The position numbers and the translations under genes are program-made. The notes under the pieces were generated by a model that ran no database searches, was not told where the DNA came from, and saw only the letters and a list, made by a program, of their open reading frames with translations. A DNA stretch of 20,450 nucleotides from a virus, in the IMG/VR virus record IMGVR_UViG_3300021519_000094, positions 1 through 20,450 of that record; one strand, written 5' to 3'. The first letter of the stretch is position 1. Each line of letters starts with the position of its first letter. This document shows positions 1 through 7,737 of this stretch, piece by piece.

Positions 1-65
1 GTCATGTCGTCAAACATGGCCTGAACATTGTTCTTACGAAAGCGCTGTGTGATGATTGCTGCCAT
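1..65 (-). CDS. T4-type virion structural protein, N-terminus only (partial)
   Basis: Leftward frame opening with ATG at 65 and running off the left edge, so only 21 codons are visible. They begin MAAIITQRFRKNNVQ. An opening of the type MAAIIT-x-(K/R)-F-R-x-x-N is, from memory, typical of a structural or baseplate-wedge protein lying next to gp6 in environmental T4-type phages. That family assignment is recognition, not something 21 residues can prove. It follows the 871-residue structural protein by 32 bases, and a perfect TATAAATA octamer lies 17 bases before the ATG, so it probably has its own late promoter. No Shine-Dalgarno sequence is visible before the start. By position it could correspond to gp8 of T4. 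Confidence 0.6.
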   Translation of the reverse strand, partial: MAAIITQRFRKNNVQAMFDDM

Positions 66-82
66 ATATTACGTTGTAAGGT

Positions 83-90
83 TATTTATA
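83..90 (-). promoter_or_regulatory. T4-type late promoter (TATAAATA)
   Basis: Read leftward, the sequence is a perfect TATAAATA, the -10 element recognised in T4 by gp55 sigma with gp33 and the gp45 clamp. It lies in the 32-base gap between two structural genes, 17 bases before the ATG of the leftmost gene. Transcription starting about 6-7 bases downstream would leave a leader of only about 10 bases. No -35 element is expected for this class. Confidence 0.75.
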
Positions 91-97
91 TGAGTCC

Positions 98-2713
98 TCA
101 GGTTGCGTATCCCTGGCCTCGAAAGAATGTTAGCGTGTTTCCTGCGGCGGATGGTGTGCCCGATGAGATCGTGATGGTTCCAGATCCAGGAGAAGGAAGA
201 GCTTGACTTATCGTCGCGATCTGACCAGATGCGCCCGCCGGCCTCTGAAAGCTAATTATTGGATTAGCCGTGGACTTGTAATCGCTTGAGCCTAAAGTTG
301 TAGCATTTGACAGCGCAATGGTAGCAAATGACACGCTCCCATTCGTTTGTTTATTTGAAACACCCGTGACCGTCGTATTAGGCGGAATGCCAAATCCCGT
401 GACTGAATCACCGAAAAAAATTCCTTCAATCTGATCGCTCTGTATCACGACGGATGAGGCCGACATGGTGTACGACATCGTTGAGCCGGAATCGCCTGAT
501 ATGGCACTAATGGCATTGATGATCGCCGCGGGTGCAGGTATACTCTTAGAAAGTTGAAGATATGGTGCCGTGCTCAAGGTGTATGACGCCGAATGACCCA
601 CGTTAGAGGTGTATGAGAGATCCGATGGCTGAAATGCCTGAAGGTCAATTGTGCCACCCGTATGATAAAAGTCCACATATCCGGAAAGGGCCTGTGAGCC
701 AACATATCCTGAAGAGGCCCTGTATGTGGATCCAGATGAATACACCGTGATCGCCGATGAGTCATACCCAGCTCCACCAGCTCCACCGGAGCCAACAAAC
801 ATAGTATTGTATCCTGACTCGTGTGTGACACGATACCATCCTGAAGCATAGCTGGCCGAAGAATTGAAATTAACGATCGCGCCCGTAGCAGGGACCGTGA
901 GGCTTGAACTTGTCAGTGAAGATCCACTAACATTGGCCGTGATCACCGTACCTTCCTGAAGATTAGCTCCGGCGATCGACATTCCGGCCACGATTCCAGA
1001 ATTGTACAAATATGGAAATGAACTAAGACCTGCCTGGACCGAGCTTGTGGGTGCAAACGTTGTGCCTGAACCAAATGCATTATATTCACCGGCCGTCACG
1101 GAAGGAATAACGGCAATAGGCGTCGGAGTCGATACACCTGTGATCGTGGTGGATCCGGTGGCAAATACTATTCCAGGATCTGATGAACTCACGGACATGC
1201 CCACGATGACTCGAGGATCCACATTTGGATATGATAATGCCGACCCTGTGCCATATGATATCGCTTTGGTGAAACTATTAAAGGTCGCGGTCTGGGCAGA
1301 TGGGCGCACATTCCCCGCGTTCGGAACGGATAGATTGTATATCTGGCCTGAGAAACTCACAATACCTGTCGTGCCACTCGTGATTGCCTGATTAAGAGTG
1401 ATGGTGGCGCCTGAAACGGCCGTGATATATGTATTAGGTGAAAATTGAGGGCCTCCTGACCCCACGACTGAACTCACAAACAATCCTGGAACCACATTCG
1501 TGTCAGAGACCGTCAGGGTTAGGGTTGTTGAACCCGTCGTCCCGGTCACGGAATTCTTGGTGAAATTAACAAAATCAGGCATACTCACGACCACCGCGCC
1601 ACTTCCAACGCTTGAACTTGCCGTATCAGAAACGGTCAGTGACATGAACTGCTCGCGTCGATCCGCCGCGACGATATATGAATTGCCCTGAAGGCCATAG
1701 AATCCGCCCGTGACATACTTAAGGTTTGCGCCGATGTTTGAGAAATACGTGTATCCTTCAGGAAAGGTGGGATCATAGGCCGTGAACGGATTGCCCGCGC
1801 GCTCAATCGTTAGGCTTCCGTATTCCGAGAGCGGTGTGGGATCCCAGAACTTCAGAAACCCCTGATAATCGGCCCGCGCATCCACCATTCGTGAGCCTTC
1901 GATCTCGAGGATCAGGAGAACGATAATGCGAATAATCGCACCATTGACGCGCACGTCAGGCTGTGAAGTCGGAGAGTGTGAGCCGGCCGTCACATAGAGC
2001 ATCCCTTCGGCCAGTGTTCCGGGAATGGTCCATCCCTTCATGCCTGGCATGATACTCAGGTTCGTGTAGTTCCACTTATCGGCGAGCTTGGATTCCAGAT
2101 CAAGCCAATCATTTTTCGACGCAACAATGATTCGAAGAAGCTGAAAATACCGAAACCCGATCGGATGAACCAGCGCCTTGTACGATGCATCCCACCCAGT
2201 TTGATCCGTCACGATCCCATATGAATATGGCGCCCAAGCCTGAACATTCTTATCACCTCCCGCATTCCCGCCGTATGCCGAGAGCCAGCCCTGAATCTGT
2301 GGATTCAGTGCGCCCGATGACCCATCAATAAGTTCGATGATCGCGTCAAGAAAGATGCGAAAGAACACGGAGGCAGATTCTCGTGAGCCGCGCGTGTTGT
2401 AATAGTACTTGACAATTTTCTTGTAGAGCGATACGCGATTGATTCCAGGTGTGCCAACCGGCACATATGCGGCGATCTGCGCGCCGATGTGTGAGAGATA
2501 TCGCTCGGAGGTCTCGTCAATATCCACCTCCGAGAGAGACGAATAAAGCAGGCTTGACGGAAGATCCGCCGAGTTAAGAAACGTGTAGTACTCCTTGAGC
2601 AGAGAGATGAACGCATCGGCCGAGACCCTGACCTGCTCAGGGATAAGCTCGGGCGACCTGGGCGCCTCAAAATTGCGAGTAGAGAGACCTGAGGTTCCAA
2701 GGGTAGATAGCAT
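98..2713 (-). CDS. Large baseplate wedge/structural protein in the gp7 position, with beta-module extension
   Basis: 871 residues. Residues about 25-125 form the recognisable part: an aromatic-rich EYYTFLN segment, a DIDETSERYLSHIGAQIA segment and an IVKYYYNTRGSRES segment followed by FFRIF. This head is typical of structural proteins next to gp6 in environmental T4-type phages. The middle (about 160-350) has no family I can name. From about residue 385 the protein turns into Gly/Ser/Thr-rich beta modules; the core GIVAGMSIAGANLQEGTVIT (573-592) resembles modules in the gp6 and gp53 homologues of this window. It is downstream of gp6, where T4 carries gp7 (1032 residues), but sequence equivalence to gp7 is inference from position. 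The gap to gp6 is 40 bases and holds a TATAAATC octamer 12 bases before the ATG. No Shine-Dalgarno sequence is seen. Confidence 0.7.
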   Translation of the reverse strand: MLSTLGTSGLSTRNFEAPRSPELIPEQVRVSADAFISLLKEYYTFLNSADLPSSLLYSSLSEVDIDETSERYLSHIGAQIAAYVPVGTPGINRVSLYKKIVKYYYNTRGSRESASVFFRIFLDAIIELIDGSSGALNPQIQGWLSAYGGNAGGDKNVQAWAPYSYGIVTDQTGWDASYKALVHPIGFRYFQLLRIIVASKNDWLDLESKLADKWNYTNLSIMPGMKGWTIPGTLAEGMLYVTAGSHSPTSQPDVRVNGAIIRIIVLLILEIEGSRMVDARADYQGFLKFWDPTPLSEYGSLTIERAGNPFTAYDPTFPEGYTYFSNIGANLKYVTGGFYGLQGNSYIVAADRREQFMSLTVSDTASSSVGSGAVVVSMPDFVNFTKNSVTGTTGSTTLTLTVSDTNVVPGLFVSSVVGSGGPQFSPNTYITAVSGATITLNQAITSGTTGIVSFSGQIYNLSVPNAGNVRPSAQTATFNSFTKAISYGTGSALSYPNVDPRVIVGMSVSSSDPGIVFATGSTTITGVSTPTPIAVIPSVTAGEYNAFGSGTTFAPTSSVQAGLSSFPYLYNSGIVAGMSIAGANLQEGTVITANVSGSSLTSSSLTVPATGAIVNFNSSASYASGWYRVTHESGYNTMFVGSGGAGGAGYDSSAITVYSSGSTYRASSGYVGSQALSGYVDFYHTGGTIDLQAFQPSDLSYTSNVGHSASYTLSTAPYLQLSKSIPAPAAIINAISAISGDSGSTMSYTMSASSVVIQSDQIEGIFFGDSVTGFGIPPNTTVTGVSNKQTNGSVSFATIALSNATTLGSSDYKSTANPIISFQRPAGASGQIATISQALPSPGSGTITISSGTPSAAGNTLTFFRGQGYAT

Positions 2714-2725
2714 GTTTATAGAAAT

Positions 2726-2733
2726 GATTTATA
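2726..2733 (-). promoter_or_regulatory. Probable late promoter (TATAAATC) before the gp7-position gene
   Basis: Leftward TATAAATC matches the T4 late -10 octamer at 7 of 8 bases. It sits between gp6 and the 871-residue gene, ending 12 bases before the ATG at 2713. A second partial copy (TATAAAC) lies directly against that start codon. Either would give a very short leader. Confidence 0.45.
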
Positions 2734-2753
2734 TGATCGTGCAGGTCAGGCGA

Positions 2754-5700
2754 TCATGTCGATCGAAGGGCCACATTCTGTGGGAATGTGGTGTATCCAT
2801 CAATTCCCGCCGCACCCGAGATAGCCACCAGGTCCACCTCGCCTGTCACGGTGGACAAGGCCGTGTCAATCTGAAGAAGCCCATTTCGCTTGGGTGCAAT
2901 GTCATTTGATGCCGGCTCAGAGTAAATCCTAATGTCTGGGGCGACGGTCGCGGTGTTGACTCCCGAGATGAAGATCTCGTATGCCGTCGACGTGTCAGGT
3001 GTGAATGTGGCCGACGGAGTGAATGTGAATGAATTGGCCGTGGCCGAAGCGATCAGCCCCGTGATGCCAAAGCCTGTACCTGACGTGATAAGCACGGAAT
3101 ATCCCGTGGGATATGATCCTGCCACCGCGTTCCAACTCTTGGAAGTGTCCGTGATCGTGACTGAAGTCGTTCCTCCTCCAGATGACGAATAGGCTACGCC
3201 GGTTTCAGATCGATACAGGTCGCACTTACCGGTCGCAGGATACAGCGTCCCGACCAGGATATCAGTTCCAGGCGTGGGAACTCCCGCCTTATCCGTGGAC
3301 ATGTACAATTTTCTATTGGTCGTGGATCCTGAATCCACGCCATCCTTTAGATGATATCCCAGCTCCGGGCCACTAAACAGCAATGAAGTGGCCACGGTCC
3401 CAGAGGTCGGGGCCGATAGCTCGGCGACATGTGCGTTACTGAAGCTGGCGGATGAGACGGCTCCAAGGTGTGGAGAAGAGACGGAAATCATCATGCCCGT
3501 CGCCGTCAGGGTGGTGGAATATGTCGACGTGATTGGCCCAGACAGGCCAAGAGTGACGCCCGTGAAGGTTACCGCCCCAGAGCCCCCGCCAGTCCCCGTG
3601 ATGGGTGAGGCGAATGTGATTATAAGATTGGCGCTGGCCGTATCTAAAGCAACGGAAACGACCGACCAGCCAATATTGGCGCCGGCAAAACCACCAGACC
3701 CACCCGAGCTCGTAGATATAACCATTCCCGGTGAGATCGTGCCCGTGAGATTTGTCGTGTTGTTCGGGACCGTTATCACATAAGATGAGGAATGGGAGGA
3801 AGCAGAGCTTATGTATGTGTAGGCCGGTCCGATGGAGGTTACAAGCGTGTTGTCCGGAACGCCAGTTCCAGATATGGAGGCGCCGGCCGCCGTTTTAACA
3901 AACTGCGCGGAGCCCGTGACGGTTGTGGAATTTGGGACGGAAAGAGTGATCGTGGTCCCAGATATTGCAGTCACCAAGGCGCCCGCGCCGATACCTCCAC
4001 CCAAAGAGCCCGTGCCCACGGCCGTCGGACAATTGGCCACGGATTGGCCTACGGCGATTCCCGTCGCGGAAGAGACCACGATCGTGGAGGAGCCGGATGA
4101 TCCCGTAACGGCCGTGATGCCTGAGCCCGCAAGCCCGTCGGCAATCGATACGGTCGCAAGCCTTAGGCCATTCGATGTATAAGACTTGGAAGAGCCCGAG
4201 AAATACAATGGGGTGATCGCCGTGACCCGAGCACTTGGCACAATTCCCGTGCCGGAGGCAATCGATCCGATCACACACGGATAGGTTGTTTCAGGAGAGA
4301 CCAGGGTCGATCCCAATATCACTCCGGAAGCAAGGGTCGGATATGCGCCATCCGAAAGAGATGTGACGGCCGTTGAATTAAATGTTATGGTCCCAGACAT
4401 TGTCCCCGCTGATTTGGAAAGTGTGATATTGGTGTTTGCGCCTGATGTGATTGCAGTAGCTACAAATGTATTGGCTGGGATATTGGCGCCAGTTACTAAT
4501 GCCGATACCGTGATACCTGAGGCCGTATCAACCGTCAACTGCGTTCCTGAGCCAGAAACATATGTGGCCGTTTTTGCCGGTATGCCCGTGCCAGAAATTA
4601 TCATACCAGTTGCAATTCCGGGATTAACACCTGTCAATGTGATCGTTGAAGATCCAGAGATGCCTTGTGCCGAGGCCGATACATTGGGCGTGTAAGCCCA
4701 TGAATCCGACTGAATCAATGGAATCGCCTGATCAACGGTTCCATTAAGGCCGCCCGGAAACTGCACGGAAAGAAGCTTCCCTCCCTTTAACGCGGCCAGA
4801 GTTGTCGAGGCCAGAGGATTAGCCGTGAACTTCTTGTAGAAATAGATGTTTGCCTCAGAATTGATTATCGCTGGATTTGATGTATCAATCTGATCTAGAA
4901 GGTTTGAATATCGAAAAATGCCGTCAAAGCGCTCAAGGTTATTGAGTGAGTAATTCTTGACCAATGCCTTGACGCCGTCCTGAAGATCTGATCGAGGCTG
5001 AGTGGTCAGATTCGATGAATACTTGAAAAATACATCCGCATAGATGTATGTGTAGTCAGGATCCACAAAGTTGGTACGAATCGTCATGACCCGCTTTTCC
5101 GCCAGAACCTGAGAGATGGCCGCTTTCTGAACCGCGCTCAGGTTCGATGTGGTGCCAAGCTGTTTGATCGAGATGTATACCTGTCCTGCATAGACCGAAG
5201 CATTCCGCGGATCATATTGCACCTCGTCTTCACCGCCCCAAACGGAAAGTGATGAGATGTATGCGAAGTTGTTGAGGAGAATCGCCTTGTAATCATTGGC
5301 CGTAACGGCCCGGTTTTGTGTGATAAGTGATTGCGGCGCATTAAATCTGACCGATTCTATAGACTCCGCATCTCCGCCTGAGGCGGATGTGAGAACCGTT
5401 GAGATTACTGGAGTTCCGGTAACGCTCCCATCCGTGCCTGAGGCAAAGGTGAATAGAGAGGCACCATTGGCTGGGACGCCTGAAGTGGCTACAAATTCAA
5501 GGGAGACAACATTGAGATTCTTAAGGGTCACGCCAAAATTAGGCGCGCCGTTTGCCGCAGGTTGGCCAAATGAGATCTCATATTGCCCATACACATTCTG
5601 CGAGATAAAATACACGGCAGAATTTGCGGCCGTTGTTGAGAACGAGGAGAACGGCACAAAGGTGGTGTATTTGGATGAATTCTCATAGTCATACACGCGA

Positions 5701-6533
5701 ACCAGAAGAGTCGAAATATCCACGTTAGGATCGGCGATAATGAACTTCTGATTAACCACTGAATTATCCACGACATATGACACGGCTCGAAGCGTGCCTT
5801 CCACAACCCGGATCATCGCATTGGGTGAACCCTTAACGGCGATCGTGTAATGAGTCGTGGAGTCAGGAATGAATGTTTGCGTGCTCGCAAAGGTGAGAGT
5901 GTTGGCCGTGGATGAAAGAATATCAATTGAGTTTCCTGAGCCTGTCCCGTCAAAGATATAGGCGACATATGAGGTGTCGCCGACTGGATTCCATGTTCCT
6001 ACAACCCAATTCTGCGTCGCGTCATACAGTTTTGTGGGCCCAACGGGGGATGTCGCATAGCTTGGAGAGATCACGCCATATGTGAACTTGTATGTCCCAT
6101 CATATGATTTAGAAACGTTTGTCGCGGCGGGGGTGACAAACGTGTATGCAACGGAATTAAGTGTCGAGGTAAACTGTGTTCCACGCGGAAGAGTATATGT
6201 TGTCGCCGCCGAAGCTGGATTTGCCGTGAATGTGGCGGCGAGCAGGGCCTCAGCTCCTTTAACGGAGCGCGGGAGATATCCGAGCAATTTAGCCTGAGAT
6301 GTAACGGATGAGCGAAGCTGTGCCGTGTCAATAAAGCTCTCGTTCAGGGTCATGTGCGCCAGCATCGCATTGTATTGCGTATTGTATGCCAAGACATCAA
6401 GGAGCATGTTGAGGCCAGAGCCATTGAAATCCCAATCCGTGAACGGCGACGATTGCCGCTTAAAGTATGACTTAAGATTTGCCTTGATCTGGTCGAAATC
6501 AAGTTCCGTAACATTGAGGGTCGCTTGTGCCAT
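2754..6533 (-). CDS. 6: Baseplate wedge subunit gp6 (baseplate J-like), enlarged by insertions
   Basis: gp6 in T4 dimerises to form the ring of the baseplate inner wedge. The N-terminus is diagnostic: LDFDQIKANLKSYF (11-24), DWDFNGSGLNMLLDVLAYNTQYNA (33-56, highly conserved) and ESFIDTAQLRSSV (65-77). Residues 395-600 match the gp6 core (TANDYKAILLNNF, a DPDYTYIYADVFFKY strand, RFDGIFRYSNLLDQID). The end resumes gp6-type sequence at about 1055 (GPELGYHLKDGVDSG) and 1210-1259 (NDIAPKRNGLLQID). At 1259 residues it is nearly twice T4 gp6 (660). The excess is an approximately 440-residue block of Gly/Ser/Thr beta modules (about 615-1055) and two copies of a separate module near 170-235 and 1125-1191. 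It lies between gp25 and the gp7-position gene, in T4-like order. No Shine-Dalgarno sequence; CTTAAATA lies 6 bases before the ATG. Confidence 0.93.
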   Translation of the reverse strand: MAQATLNVTELDFDQIKANLKSYFKRQSSPFTDWDFNGSGLNMLLDVLAYNTQYNAMLAHMTLNESFIDTAQLRSSVTSQAKLLGYLPRSVKGAEALLAATFTANPASAATTYTLPRGTQFTSTLNSVAYTFVTPAATNVSKSYDGTYKFTYGVISPSYATSPVGPTKLYDATQNWVVGTWNPVGDTSYVAYIFDGTGSGNSIDILSSTANTLTFASTQTFIPDSTTHYTIAVKGSPNAMIRVVEGTLRAVSYVVDNSVVNQKFIIADPNVDISTLLVRVYDYENSSKYTTFVPFSSFSTTAANSAVYFISQNVYGQYEISFGQPAANGAPNFGVTLKNLNVVSLEFVATSGVPANGASLFTFASGTDGSVTGTPVISTVLTSASGGDAESIESVRFNAPQSLITQNRAVTANDYKAILLNNFAYISSLSVWGGEDEVQYDPRNASVYAGQVYISIKQLGTTSNLSAVQKAAISQVLAEKRVMTIRTNFVDPDYTYIYADVFFKYSSNLTTQPRSDLQDGVKALVKNYSLNNLERFDGIFRYSNLLDQIDTSNPAIINSEANIYFYKKFTANPLASTTLAALKGGKLLSVQFPGGLNGTVDQAIPLIQSDSWAYTPNVSASAQGISGSSTITLTGVNPGIATGMIISGTGIPAKTATYVSGSGTQLTVDTASGITVSALVTGANIPANTFVATAITSGANTNITLSKSAGTMSGTITFNSTAVTSLSDGAYPTLASGVILGSTLVSPETTYPCVIGSIASGTGIVPSARVTAITPLYFSGSSKSYTSNGLRLATVSIADGLAGSGITAVTGSSGSSTIVVSSATGIAVGQSVANCPTAVGTGSLGGGIGAGALVTAISGTTITLSVPNSTTVTGSAQFVKTAAGASISGTGVPDNTLVTSIGPAYTYISSASSHSSSYVITVPNNTTNLTGTISPGMVISTSSGGSGGFAGANIGWSVVSVALDTASANLIITFASPITGTGGGSGAVTFTGVTLGLSGPITSTYSTTLTATGMMISVSSPHLGAVSSASFSNAHVAELSAPTSGTVATSLLFSGPELGYHLKDGVDSGSTTNRKLYMSTDKAGVPTPGTDILVGTLYPATGKCDLYRSETGVAYSSSGGGTTSVTITDTSKSWNAVAGSYPTGYSVLITSGTGFGITGLIASATANSFTFTPSATFTPDTSTAYEIFISGVNTATVAPDIRIYSEPASNDIAPKRNGLLQIDTALSTVTGEVDLVAISGAAGIDGYTTFPQNVALRST
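3369..4691 (-). repeat. Beta-module insertion block within gp6
   Basis: This stretch encodes about residues 615-1055 of the gp6 homologue. The repeating pattern is roughly G-S-S-T-I-T-(L/V) followed by a Gly-rich turn, G-M-x-(I/V)-S-G-T-G-(I/V)-P, a (T/L)-V-T-x-I strand and T-I-T-L-S, ending in T-x-x-G-x-x-x-F. Clear copies begin near residues 627, 672, 815 and 885. T4 gp6 has nothing comparable, and conserved gp6 sequence resumes on both sides. Boundaries are approximate. Copies are diverged at the DNA level, so this is an old protein-level expansion rather than a recent tandem repeat. Confidence 0.7.
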
Positions 6534-6551
6534 ATTGTGTATTTAAGATTG

Positions 6552-7007
6552 TTACCGGAGACGTTCAAGGTAGAATGAAATGCGGCCTCGTCTATTTAGA
6601 GAAACGATCGTGAATTCTATCGTGACCCGATACTCATTGGTGTCACTATTATCCACGACCACAACATTGACATTGTTGACACGGGGCTCGTGGTCAGTGA
6701 GCACCCTAGTAATTTCGCTCTGAATAGCCTGAGCCGTTAAATAGTTGGCATTTTCAAACAGGAGCGCTCGAATGTTGCTTCCTAGAAATGGCTGATGCGG
6801 TCGATCGTGATAGTTTGACAGGACCAAGTTCTTAACGGCATTTTTAACCGCGTCAATGTCCGTGAGAGGCGTGATGTCGCCGGAGCCTCCACCGTTTTTT
6901 TTGCCTATAACGCCGAGACGAAGATCAAGGTCAGAATAGAGAGGAGCTTGCGCTACATTGAGCGGCGTGACCCCACTCTTGTTGAAATCTGAATTCGCAA
7001 CGCTCAT
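6552..7007 (-). CDS. 25: Baseplate wedge subunit gp25 (sheath initiator)
   Basis: 151 residues; T4 gp25 is 132. gp25 joins the baseplate wedge to the first sheath ring and nucleates sheath assembly. Its fold was long named lysozyme-like, but it is structural. Family hallmarks in order: LYSDLDLRLG (23-32), GDITPLTDIDAVKNAVKNLV (43-62), RPHQPFLGSNIRALLFEN (69-86) and a C-terminal strand EYRVTIEFTIVSLN. The N-terminal 20 residues are less conserved. It sits between gp5 (13-base gap) and gp6 (18-base gap). AATAAATA overlaps the preceding stop and ends 7 bases before the ATG. No convincing Shine-Dalgarno sequence is present. Confidence 0.93.
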   Translation of the reverse strand: MSVANSDFNKSGVTPLNVAQAPLYSDLDLRLGVIGKKNGGGSGDITPLTDIDAVKNAVKNLVLSNYHDRPHQPFLGSNIRALLFENANYLTAQAIQSEITRVLTDHEPRVNNVNVVVVDNSDTNEYRVTIEFTIVSLNRRGRISFYLERLR

Positions 7008-7014
7008 GCACTTC

Positions 7015-7022
7015 TATTTATT
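7015..7022 (-). promoter_or_regulatory. AATAAATA junction octamer before gp25
   Basis: Leftward AATAAATA matches the late octamer TATAAATA at 7 of 8 bases and overlaps the gp5 stop codon. It ends 7 bases before the gp25 ATG, so transcription from it would be nearly leaderless. It may be a weak late promoter or simply an A/T-rich translation-start context. Confidence 0.35.
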
Positions 7023-7734
7023 ACGGATTCAGGTCTATTCGTGTGGCACTCAAGGTATAGTTTCCAGCTACTTTATGATACACATTTCCGGCCGTGAACA
7101 TGTGCATGTTGCCCGCCGCATCAAATTCGATAAACGAGCCGGATCGATGGGTGATTGATATCCGCTCATATCCGGGCGTATCATCATATTCGACCGTGTG
7201 ACCAGAATTGGTGGTCAGGACCTGGTTAAGCGGATAAGTCGGCCTGATCCGGGAGTCAGAAGATGGCTGGCCTGAAATGGTCCCGGCCGCGGCCTTGAGC
7301 TTGTATGCGCTAGATTCTTTGTACCTTGATGTCGCCGCGAGCGGAGTATCCACGCCTTCAGTCTTGGGATTGACTCCGGTCGGATCAGAGAATCCCCTCC
7401 CTTTATCGGCCTTGTACGATTGAGAAGGCACGGTCCCGATGATCAAAGGATCCTGTGCGGATTGGCCATCGCGGAAAAAGCCAATCACCCATGAGCCACG
7501 AAGCACGCCGGTCCCGGATATTCCAGCCCCAGCCATGGATGGCGAATTAACCGGGAGTGTGACAATTGCCCAAGGAAGTGATGCCGTAGGAATCGCCGAT
7601 AGGTCATCCGTGTGATATCCTACACACCGAACCCTGACACGACCCATTTCGAGAGGATCATTAACATCTTCAACCACGCCGTGAAACCAGCAATAGGTCT
7701 GGGCTGAATTGGCAAAATTGTCTTTCGGATCCAT
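7021..7734 (-). CDS. 5: Baseplate hub gp5-like OB-fold protein lacking the lysozyme domain
   Basis: 237 residues against 575 in T4 gp5. The first 110 residues form the OB-fold that seats gp5 on the gp27 ring: a WFHGVVEDVNDPLEMGRVRVRC start, LPWAIVTLPVNSP, then GSWVIGFFRDGQSAQDPLIIGT. The T4 lysozyme domain (T4 residues about 174-339) is absent; a short linker leads into a VgrG-type tail with HTVEYDDTPGYERISITHRSG (179-199) and SFIEFDAAGNMHMF (200-213). The needle is tiny: only about one VxGNYxL turn before the end. gp5 forms the trimeric puncturing needle under the hub, so cell-wall digestion must come from another protein or be dispensable. It lies 3 bases after gp27, its structural partner. 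AATAAATA ends 4 bases before the ATG. Confidence 0.88.
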   Translation of the reverse strand: MDPKDNFANSAQTYCWFHGVVEDVNDPLEMGRVRVRCVGYHTDDLSAIPTASLPWAIVTLPVNSPSMAGAGISGTGVLRGSWVIGFFRDGQSAQDPLIIGTVPSQSYKADKGRGFSDPTGVNPKTEGVDTPLAATSRYKESSAYKLKAAAGTISGQPSSDSRIRPTYPLNQVLTTNSGHTVEYDDTPGYERISITHRSGSFIEFDAAGNMHMFTAGNVYHKVAGNYTLSATRIDLNP

Positions 7735-7737
7735 ACA

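Noticed and set aside
1002-1391. Long rightward open frame opposite the gp7-position gene
   Set aside because: It is antisense to Gly/Ser/Thr/Val-rich beta modules whose codons rarely make stops on the other strand. The translation is Val/Pro/Thr-rich mirror sequence with no family resemblance.
3388-4695. Series of rightward frames (around 3388-3783, 3832-4182 and 4363-4695) opposite gp6
   Set aside because: Same cause: antisense to the gp6 insertion block. No spacing, start context or protein features of genes.
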